From contig MU631403.1 of NCBI GenBank assembly GCA_026770615.1, forward strand, positions 292,302-303,419: 11,118 nucleotides of DNA, in the 5' to 3' direction. The notes beneath the pieces were generated by a model, which ran no database searches, was not told the DNA's origin, and was given only the letters and a program-made list of their open reading frames with translations. This document shows, one piece after another, positions 1 to 5,748 of the stretch. The DNA comes from Pavlovales sp. CCMP2436. Taxonomy: Eukaryota > Haptophyta > Pavlovophyceae > Pavlovales. The position numbers and the translations under genes were made by a program. Positions within the stretch are counted from its first letter, which is position 1, and the number at the start of each line of letters is the position of its first letter.

Positions 1-236
1 CACACCTCCCCGGGTGCAAAAGCGAGTGCCACCGCCTGCGCCCCCGCGCCCAACACACTCGGCGGCGCAATCGTCGCGGCGCTCTTGAAAAAAGCCCCTC
101 CGCTCCCCCCCGCCCCGCCCCCGTTCTCCCCCTTCCCCGTTATGGCCGCCACTGCGCCTTCTCTGAGCAGGGCGAGCACAGCCGAGCCGGCCGGGTCCAA
201 AAAGCGGCGCAGGCGCAGCAGATCGACGGCTGGGGG
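1..236 (-). CDS. DYNC2I1: Gene 1 exon 8: helix leading into the WD domain
   Basis: The acceptor is ATATCAACAACAG|CCCCC, phase 0. The frame is open to the window edge: PPAVDLLRLRRFLDPAGSAV, LALLREGAVAAITGKGENGG, a Gly-rich linker, FFKSAATIAPPSVLGAGAQA and VALAFAPGE. A donor-like GGGGAG|GTGTG at position 6 may end the exon exactly in phase 0, and it resembles the other GAG|GTGTG donors of this window. The piece has no usable internal start codon, so it would be missed by a start-to-stop ORF search. FLDPAG.AVLALL matches the helix that precedes the WDR60 propeller. Confidence 0.7.
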
Positions 237-2501
237 CTGTTGTTGATATTGTGATTGTTTTGATTCGAGTCAGTTCTTGTGATTGTCGTTTTCATGATTA
301 GCATTAGTTGTTGCTGTGATTGGTATCGGTGTTGTTATGCTTCGTATTGGTGTTGGTATGCTTCTTTCTACTAGTATAGGAGTTTTTTTTTTTTTTTTTT
401 TTTATCATCCATTATCATCATCCCCAGTAGTAGTAGTGGTAGTAGTTCTATTAGTCGTAGTAGTCATAGTGGTAGTAGTAGTCGTAGTAGTAGTAGTAGT
501 AGTGTAGTAGTAGTAGTAGTAGTAGTGGTAGTAGTAGTGGTAGTAGTAGTAGTGGTAGTAGTAGTAGTAGTAGTGGTGGTAGTAGTGGTTGTAGTAGTAG
601 TTGTAGTGGTGGTAGTAGTAGTGTTACTTGTGCGCCTGCTCCCGCCCGAAGCGAGTCGGCCACCAGACGCGCCGCTGTCCTGCTCAAACAAGGGGAGGGG
701 TGGGAGGGGGAAGCGGGGGTCACACATTGGAAACGCGTAGGAATAGCCGTGTTTATGTGTGTATCTGCCGAAGCATGCACGTGTGTGTGTGCGTGTGCGT
801 GTGCATGTGCGCGCGCGTGTGTGTGTTGGTCAGAGGGGGTGGGGGGGGGGTCCCACACACCTCGCGACCGCCGCAGCCGACCCCCCTCCCTCCCCTTCTC
901 CCTCTCCCCCTCCCTTTCCTTCGGCTTCTGCGGCAGCTGCGTTAGCCAGATTCACCTCCACCTGCTCATTTACGATTTGTTATTTTGGTTGATTGGTGCG
1001 AACTCAGGGAGTGAACGAATTGAAAGGCGGGCAATCGCGGCTACGATCCAAAAAGAGGCGTGGCGAAAAACAAAAACAAAAACAAAACAAAACCTGCTGT
1101 GTGTCGGTGGCAGTGCCTGCGTCGTCCGGCCACTGCACTCTCGCGTCCCGCACGTCAGGAGGCTCCGTCTGTTACACATACATAAAAGAAAAAATGAGGT
1201 CATAAACAAGCACACAGAGTCAACAACAACAAACCAAAAAAAACGTGTGCCTGCGCCCCCTCTGCCGCCTTGTCGTCGGATGTAAAATTATATTACACGC
1301 TGTAAATACACACTAACACACACACAAACACGCACGCGCACACGCACACTTACACACGCACGCACACACACACACATGTATGTATGTATATGTAAACATA
1401 TTTATATATATTCATAAATGCCTGCGTCCCCTCTGCCGCCTTCGCGTCGGATGTGCCGACGCGAACGGAGCGGAAGGCGCTTCCCGCTAACCTAAAGTAA
1501 TTATGATTTATGAGTTATAAGTTATGAGTTATAAGTTACGAGTATGAGTTTTGAGTTTTAAGTTATGCGTTATGAGTATGAGTCGAGTTATGAGTTTGAG
1601 TTATGAGTTTTGAGTTCGTGAGGGTTAGGGGGGAAATCAGAACAGCAGAGGTCCAAGGCAAGGGGCTCGGGTGCTCGGATGAAAAGTTTGGTTTGAGCTA
1701 GGGGCCATGGTTTAGGAACTAGGGGGCTAGGGCATTCGAGTCAAAAAGAGTACAGATAAATTAAAAAAGAAAAAAGAAAAAAAGGGCTAGTCATTTCAAT
1801 AATAATCAGAATAACAACGACAACAACAATTACAACAACAAACAAAGCCGCAATGGCGATAATCATCACAATAATAATAACAATAACGATGAAAATGACC
1901 ATAACACTGACCGCGCGAGCACCATAATAGCAATATGAAGAAGAATTACACACGCACACGCACACACTCACACACACACACCACACGCACGCACACGCAC
2001 ACGCACAAACGCACACACACGCACACACACATACCACACACACGTACACACACACACGCACACGCATATTTGGGGGCTACTAGAAAAAGAATATATATAT
2101 ACTCTCTCTCTCTCTATATATATATATATAACATATACACACCTCCTCTGCAGGTCGTGCTGTGAGACAGGCGCGATGTCGAGCAGTGCCAGAGCAGGTT
2201 CCTCCTCGCGCAAGCGCAGGTGCGGCATCAGCACCTGTTTTTTCAAATGGGGGGGTTGGGGGTGGGGAGGGAGGGAGGGGGGAGGGGTAGTCAGCGCCAG
2301 AGCAGGTTCCTCCTCGCGCAAACGTAGGTGAGGCATTTTTAAATGGGGGGGGGGGGGGGGGGCAGTCAGAGGGCAGACACGGGGTTTTATATCAACACCT
2401 GCCTGGCTTAGCGAAGGGGGGCAGACAGTCAGAGCACACACACACATACATACATTCATTTATTCACTCTATATATATATCGGAACCCCACAATGGCCAT
2501 A

Positions 2502-2545
<44 letters not shown>

Positions 2546-4237
2546 CATACATATGTATCATACATATATATCGCACATATATAGCATACATATATAGCAT
2601 ACATATATAGTCATACCTATATTCATACATATAAGTTATATCTTAGCCCGCTATCACACCCGCCACTGCCCCGTGCAGTACCCACCACAAACCTGTCTCA
2701 CGTCTCACCTTGGTCCCAGCGGTCCAACAGGTTCAGAAAAGGGTCACGCTGGGAAGGATTCATATCGCTCAGTGCTATCTGTATTACGTATATCCACCAA
2801 AGAAATATTCAATCAATCCATCGATCGAAAAAAAAAGAAAAAAAAAACCTTGGCCCTCGCCAGCCTGGCTCTCCTCGACTCCAAGTGCTTTTCCGGAGCA
2901 ACTAGGGTCCGGTGAGACTTGGCGTAGCCCCCGGACCCTATCCCAGCTGCGCTGGAGGAAGCCAAGCCGCCAATGCCTGCGGGCAGTCCAGAGCTGACAT
3001 ACTCCCCAACCCCCCTGATCTCTGCACCCTGCCCGGAGGCGCCACCGCCATAATCACCCCCGCTGCCATTGGACGTCGGCGAGAACGGGGCCACACCGCC
3101 CCCGTCGCGCCATGAGGTCATGCCCGCGCTGTCGCCGTACGCGCCGTTCCCGTTGGCAGCGCCGTAGCCACCGCCAGAGCCTGTGCCTGCACCCACGGGC
3201 GGCTGCTGCGCTTTGGGCGCGACAGGGCCGAAGCGAACCTCAGGTGCAGCTACCATGATCTCTGCAGGTTCGGGCTCCACTGCTGCTGCCGAGGAGGCAG
3301 CGTGGGGCCTCTCCGCCCTGCCGTCGCGAGACGCGTAACCGTTGCGTGCGTAGTCGTTTTGGTTGGAGTTGACGGCGCGTGCACCTGCTCCCTCTTCCAA
3401 GTCACCACTCGCGCCGTCGTCGTCGCCAGCGCCGTCATCCTGCGCCTGCGACTGCTGCCGCTGTGGTTGCTGTGCGGGCGGCGCGGGCGGCGCGGGCGCC
3501 AACTGCTTGGCGGCAGCGGCGGTGGGCCCAGTGTCCGCGCCTTCTGTGTCGTCATCCTCCTCAAAATCGTCATCGAAGTCCTCGTCGCCATACTCGTCGT
3601 CCTCGTCATCTCCTGCCACCGCACTCTTGGCTGGGCTCTTGGGCAGGAACTGCGCAGCGGCGGGGGGCGCGGGGGGCGCGAGCGCTGCGCCGCGTTCGCT
3701 GCCGTACGCCTGCGCGCCACCGCCTGCGAAGGGAGAGGGCTGCATTTGCTGCACGCCGTAAGATGGCTGCTGCTGCGCATACGGCATGGCGGGCGCGAGC
3801 GCGGGCTGCGTGGCGCGGTAGGGCTGCGGCGCCATCGCTTTCGCGTACGGCTGCGCCATCCCACCCGAGCTCGTAGCAGCGCTAGCACCGCCGAGCGTGC
3901 CGGGGCGGCCGCCGACGCCGACTGCACGCGCGGCCATCGCCTGCTCGGGCCTCGCCAAGGGCATCACGACATTGTCGGGGTGCACCGAGTAGCCCTGCGC
4001 GATCTCGGCGGGCATCGCCGGCTTGGCCCGCGCTGAGCCCGGCCGCGCCAGTGCGGCCGCGCCGCCGGGCCGCGCGACACCCGGCCGCGGCGGCGGCACG
4101 GCAGCTCCGAGCTTGGCCGAGCCGGCGTTGAGCTGTGCCTCGAGCCAGGCGTCCTCGGCGCTCGCGGCAACGGGCGCCACCCGCCGCGCCGATCCCGGGC
4201 GCACGGGCGCGCCAGCCACGCGCGGCTTGGCCGGCAT
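1..4237 (-). CDS. DYNC2I1: WDR60/DYNC2I1-like dynein-2 intermediate chain, eight exons, 3' part off the window
   Basis: Exons on the minus strand: 4237-2849, 2778-2709, 2398-2143, 1491-1422, 1168-1094, 961-861, 679-628 and 236-6 (or through the edge). They join in one open frame of 748 codons, every donor phase matching the next acceptor. Seen in the product: a low-complexity N-terminus, an acidic block at residues 208-230 (DEYGDEDFDDDFEEDDD), LLDIAPVSQHDL, then VGTSDAKAAEGTQTE and VQWP, then RRFLDPAGSAVLALLRE, and finally AVALAFAPGE, which looks like the start of a WD blade. In WDR60 proteins the same order occurs: an acidic EDDFE block, LLDLPP, DIQTEE, WTQHP, a helix ending in LLEE, then WD repeats. 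The family is a subunit of dynein-2, the retrograde intraflagellar transport motor. The propeller is not in the window, so the call rests on the N-terminal half and on exon joins made by eye. Confidence 0.7.
237..627. repeat. Gene 1 intron 7: 21-base T run and about 200 bp of GTA repeats
   Basis: Positions 383-403 are an uninterrupted T run. Positions 426-622 are an imperfect GTA/GTAGTG trinucleotide array, which translates as poly-Val, poly-Thr or poly-Leu depending on frame. It is bounded by good splice sites of exons 7 and 8, so it is intronic. The rest of the intron is plain AT-rich sequence. Confidence 0.85.
628..679 (-). CDS. DYNC2I1: Gene 1 exon 7 (52 nt)
   Basis: The acceptor is TTGTTTGAGCAG|GACAG, behind a long C/T tract, and the donor is GCACAA|GTAACA. 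It is entered in phase 2 (AG+G, Arg) and reads TAARLVADSLRAGAGAQ, ending in phase 0. The amphipathic helix runs straight into exon 8. Confidence 0.65.
680..860. repeat. Gene 1 intron 6: GT microsatellite and G runs
   Basis: Imperfect (GT/GC)n occupies about 779-828, followed by a G-rich stretch with a ten-base G run near 841-850. On the minus strand the intron begins GTGTGTGGGACC and ends in the C/T-rich tract before the exon 7 acceptor. Confidence 0.75.
861..961 (-). CDS. DYNC2I1: Gene 1 exon 6 (101 nt)
   Basis: The acceptor is AATGAGCAG|GTGGAG and the donor is GTCGCGAG|GTGTGTGG, phase 0 to 2. The product is VEVNLANAAAAEAEGKGG, an alternating Gly/Glu low-complexity stretch, then SAAAVA and a split Arg codon. 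The intron before it is 132 nt (962-1093). The simple composition of the middle part would make homology alone weak, so the flanking splice sites and phase carry the call. Confidence 0.6.
1094..1168 (-). CDS. DYNC2I1: Gene 1 exon 5 (75 nt)
   Basis: The acceptor is TGTGTAACAG|ACGG and the donor is CACAGCAG|GTTTTG, phase 0 to 0. It encodes TEPPDVRDARVQWPDDAGTA then TDTQQ. VQWP sits where WDR60 has WTQHP, a dozen residues after the QTE. Confidence 0.65.
1169..1421 (-). other. Probable GC-AG intron of gene 1
   Basis: The donor is CGCAG|GCATTTATG and the acceptor TGTAACAG. It is inferred because only this joins exon 4 (phase 0 end) to exon 5 and rebuilds the QTE signature. The intron holds a CA-rich microsatellite (about 1309-1378) and a truncated copy of its own upstream exon end at 1250-1284. 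Confidence 0.5.
1250..1284 (-). repeat. Truncated copy of exon 4 3' end with donor
   Basis: On the minus strand this reads ACATCCGACGACAAGGCGGC then AGAGGGGGCGCAG|GCACACG. It repeats the last 11 codons of exon 4 (TSDAKAAEGTQ becomes TSDDKAAEGAQ), including the GC donor. No acceptor in frame precedes it, so it is probably a dead exon fragment. Confidence 0.7.
1422..1491 (-). CDS. DYNC2I1: Gene 1 exon 4 (70 nt), GC donor
   Basis: The acceptor is TTACTTTAG|GTTAGC, entered in phase 2 so that AG+G makes Arg. The frame reads LAGSAFRSVRVGTSDAKAAE then GTQ and ends in phase 0 at GACGCAG|GCATTT, a GC rather than GT donor. Joined to exon 5 it produces GTQTEPPDV, the WDR60 QTE signature; neither exon has it alone. 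The GC donor is an inference from phase and homology. A perfect 10-bp inverted repeat lies inside the exon at 1441-1465. Confidence 0.55.
1492..2142. repeat. Gene 1 intron 3: several simple-repeat blocks
   Basis: Going up in coordinate, the intron holds a degenerate TATGAGT-type tandem array (about 1507-1620), a G-rich unique stretch (1620-1740), A-rich and AAC/AAT trinucleotide DNA (1755-1900), an imperfect CA array (1946-2066), and TA/TC dinucleotide tracts (2088-2131). No coding stretch with usable splice sites is seen. The His/Thr-rich and Val/Cys-rich reading frames here are microsatellite translations. Confidence 0.75.
2143..2398 (-). CDS. DYNC2I1: Gene 1 exon 3 with internal in-frame duplication
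   Basis: The acceptor is CCAGGCAG|GTGTTG and the donor is CAGAGGAG|GTGTGT. It starts in phase 1, so the split codon with exon 2 is GGT (Gly), and ends in phase 2. It is open for all 256 nt. It encodes VDIKPRV, a Pro run made from an 18-base homopolymer, then MPHLRLREEEPALAL, a Pro-rich linker, MPHLRLREEEPALAL again, and LLDIAPVSQHDLQR. The last block corresponds to the WDR60 LLDLPP region. An internal acceptor (AAAAACAG|GTGCTG, exon start 2234) could skip the first copy, but it is phase 0 and does not fit exon 2. Confidence 0.65.
2399..2708. repeat. Gene 1 intron 2: TA arrays
   Basis: Pure and interrupted TA dinucleotides run from 2470 to 2540 and grade into ATACATATATAGC-type repeats up to about 2640. 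The donor is GTGAGACG, and the acceptor region near 2399-2415 is TTCGCTAAGCCAGGCAG, with a plausible branch site CTAAG. Confidence 0.7.
2709..2778 (-). CDS. DYNC2I1: Gene 1 exon 2 (70 nt)
   Basis: The acceptor is GTAATACAG|ATAGC and the donor is GACCAAG|GTGAGACG, a near-ideal GT donor. In phase 0 it encodes IALSDMNPSQRDPFLNLLDR then WDQ, ending in phase 1. The other two frames contain stops. The preceding intron is 70 nt (2779-2848). The sequence extends the basic helix of exon 1 and parallels the stretch of WDR60 that precedes the LLDLPP block. Confidence 0.7.
2849..4237 (-). CDS. DYNC2I1: Gene 1 exon 1: disordered, acidic N-terminus
   Basis: This exon encodes 463 codons from ATG at 4237, with A at -3 and an in-frame TAA a few codons upstream. 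The frame also reads from a TTG three codons earlier, but ATG is the sensible eukaryotic start. The protein is rich in Ala, Pro, Gly and Gln. RPGSAR occurs twice near the N-terminus, a Gln/Tyr/Pro-rich stretch follows, then the acidic block at 208-230, then Gly/Ser-rich linkers. The last ten residues, SRRARLARAK, begin a basic helix that continues into exon 2. The donor is CCAAG|GTTTTTTTT, phase 0. If the frame is read on without splicing it translates the intron's T-run as poly-Phe and stops, which argues for the splice. Confidence 0.85.
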
Positions 4238-4495
4238 CTTGTGCAACGCGAGTCCTTTTTACAAGGACCTGATTTTAAATAAGGCGGCGTTAGTTATGTT
4301 GGATGTTAAAGCTGAAAAACAAACGAATATCAGCGACCGCAATCGCCTGAGTTTTCTCGTACAGGACTTAACAAGTGCGGCTCTTGTTTAGCGGGCAGTC
4401 TTTGCGTTAATGATTAAAATCGGTCTTCAACGCTTGTCTTCTTCCTGGGGCCCTCGGTCCATGGCAATGAAGACGCGGGTTTCGCTGGCACGGAT
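4238..4495. other. Upstream flank of gene 1, no gene seen
   Basis: This moderately AT-rich stretch has stops in all frames and presumably holds the gene 1 promoter and 5' UTR. A 6-bp stem (GTCCTT/AAGGAC, 4252-4268) lies just upstream of the ATG. Nothing firm can be named. Confidence 0.4.
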
Positions 4496-4631
4496 TCCGG
4501 CGACGGAGTCGGAGGGCAAGTTTATTCCGCCGATATTTACAAAGTTGATCTATTATATTTGCGTCGTCAAAATCATCAGCGACCCCGAGTATGCGAGTCT
4601 GACGCACCTTTCGCATTATATTACTGGTTAA
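4461..4631 (+). CDS. Doubtful short ORF containing the ATESEGKF element
   Basis: From ATG at 4461 it encodes 56 residues: MAMKTRVSLARIPATESEGK, then a hydrophobic stretch around IYYICVVKII, ending SHYITG. I do not recognise it. Its central 38 bp recur inverted at 5622-5659, where they code SPAMESEGKLF on the other strand. Coding of ESEGK on both copies suggests a remnant of a dispersed protein-coding repeat rather than an active gene. Confidence 0.2.
   Translation: MAMKTRVSLARIPATESEGKFIPPIFTKLIYYICVVKIISDPEYASLTHLSHYITG
4496..4533 (+). repeat. Left arm of inverted repeat (SEGK element)
   Basis: This pairs with the reverse complement of 5622-5659: one substitution in the shared GGAGTCGGAGGGCAAGTT core region, a one-base indel, and near identity to ATTCCGCC. 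The two arms flank the Ala/Glu tandem repeat. Confidence 0.75.
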
Positions 4632-4768
4632 CTAATGGACCCCAAAAACCCCACTGTGAAAAACAATTGCTCTTTTCAAGTAGTCGAGGCGATGAAACTA
4701 ATCGCCGTTAAAAACGTATAGCTGTACGGTTTGAATTTCATTTAGCGCTAGCCGCTATGTAGGCGACG

Positions 4769-5008
4769 TTGCAGTTCTCGCAGGGGACGCATGAGATGCA
4801 GGAGACGCAGGGGACGCAGGATGGGAGAGGTTCCTTCGCCCTCTCGTCGCAGGGCGGGGCGAGGCCGGTCGAACGCGAGGACCACCCGGGACCTCTCTCG
4901 GAGCTCGGCGGTGATACATTCAACTTAGTCACTGGCGCACTGGCGCACTCGATCTCGACTGAAGTCTCCGTCGCGGGCCCGGCCGCTCGCGACGAGGCGA
5001 GCGATTAG
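4769..5008 (+). pseudogene. Possible 5' part of a repeat-protein ORF ending in TAG
   Basis: ATG at 4769 opens MQFSQGTHEMQETQGTQDGR, coded by short GGGACGCAG-type repeats, then GSFALSSQGG and GPLSELGGDTFNLVTGALAH, reaching the first tandem unit before TAG at 5006-5008. The same frame resumes without a shift to 5449. It may be a decayed gene, a read-through stop, a sequence error, or plain non-coding repeat. Confidence that it was ever a gene is low. Confidence 0.2.
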
Positions 5009-5449
5009 GATGGGCACTCGGTCGAGACCTCCGCCGCGAACCTGGCCGCTGGCGGACACGCGGCGAGCGCGCTGGCGGGTGCGCACGCAGACGAAACATT
5101 CCTCGCGGGCCTGGCCACTGGTGACGAGGCAAGCGCGTTGGCTGAGGCGGGGCCGGTCGAGACCTCCGCCATGGGCCTCGCAACTGCCGGACACGAGGCG
5201 AGCGCGCTGGCGGGTGCGCACGCGGGCGAGACATCCCTCGTGAGCCTGGCCACTGGCGGCGAGGCAAGCGCGCTGGCTGAGGCGGGGCCGGTCGGAACCT
5301 CCGCCGCGGGCCTCGCCGCTGTCGGACACGAGGCGAGCGCGCTGGCGGATGCGCACGCGGGCGAGACCCCCGTCGCGGGCCTGGCCGCTGGCGACGAGGC
5401 AAGTGCGCTGGCTGTGGAACGGCCGGTCGCGCGTGCTGACCCTCAGTGA
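4940..5449 (+). repeat. Alternating 66/69-bp tandem repeat coding Ala/Glu-rich units
   Basis: In the plus frame the units alternate between a 22-residue form (ASALAGAHAGETS, then AGLATGDE) and a 23-residue form (ASALAEAGPVETS, then AGLAAGHE), giving a higher-order period of about 135 bp and about seven units. The frame runs from ATG 4769 to TGA 5447-5449 but is broken by TAG at 5006-5008. Minus-strand frames are also open across it (for example 5557-4925, Arg/Ser/Ala-rich), as expected for GC-rich repeats, so the coding strand cannot be settled. The unit resembles no family I know. Confidence 0.7.
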
Positions 5450-5676
5450 GGCGGGCCAACCAATGGGGATATAAATTCCCTTGGCCCTAAATTTAGCAAA
5501 TATAGAAAACTTGCAAAACAGAACAAATGACGGGGGACAGCTGTAACTATACCCCAAGCTAACTTTTCCTGATTTTTCAAGTGGGGTTTTACTTGGGTGG
5601 CAAACAGGCCGTCGGCGAATGTTTGGCGGAATAACTTGCCCTCCGACTCCATCGCCGGACTCCGTGAGCCGCCCAC
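5443..5676 (-). CDS. Doubtful small ORF containing the MESEGKLF element
   Basis: It could start at an ATG within GGCGATGGAGTCGG (about 5652) or at an upstream GTG (5676). The product reads MESEGKLFRQTFADGLFATQ, then VKPHLKNQEK, LAWGIVTAVPRHL, a hydrophobic FCFASFLYLLNL, and GPREFISPLVGPP. The composition is more protein-like than the surrounding repeats. I do not recognise the family. It carries the right arm of the inverted repeat, so it may be a copy of a dispersed element. Confidence 0.25.
   Translation of the reverse strand: MGGSRSPAMESEGKLFRQTFADGLFATQVKPHLKNQEKLAWGIVTAVPRHLFCFASFLYLLNLGPREFISPLVGPPH
5622..5659 (-). repeat. Right arm of inverted repeat (SEGK element)
   Basis: The minus strand reads TCCGGCGATGGAGTCGGAGG then GCAAGTTATTCCGCCAAA, the partner of 4496-4533. 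The arms are about 1.1 kb apart. Confidence 0.75.
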
Positions 5677-5748
5677 GCCGGAGTAAGTGATATATATCTA
5701 TAATTTCTAGTTCACCAACGCGTACGTGTGACCCTTTTGATGATCAAG

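Noticed and set aside
316..740. Plus-strand poly-Val and minus-strand poly-Thr/poly-Leu reading frames
   Set aside because: They are translations of the GTA trinucleotide array inside a gene 1 intron.
1741..2165. His/Thr-rich and Val/Cys-rich frames on both strands
   Set aside because: They translate the CA/TG and AAT/AAC microsatellites and have no splice or composition support.
2146..2234. Exon 3 starting at the internal acceptor AAAAACAG
   Set aside because: Phase 0 there conflicts with exon 2's phase-1 donor, while the acceptor at 2399 fits. It is kept only as an alternative-splicing possibility.
3302..4036. Long plus-strand and alternative minus-strand frames over exon 1
   Set aside because: They are shadow frames of a GC-rich exon, Arg/Ser-rich with no protein-like pattern. 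The frame with the acidic block and correct splice phase is preferred.
4267..4282. TATTTAAA on the minus strand as a TATA box for gene 1
   Set aside because: It is only about 35 bases from the ATG, leaving almost no 5' UTR, and the region is AT-rich by composition.
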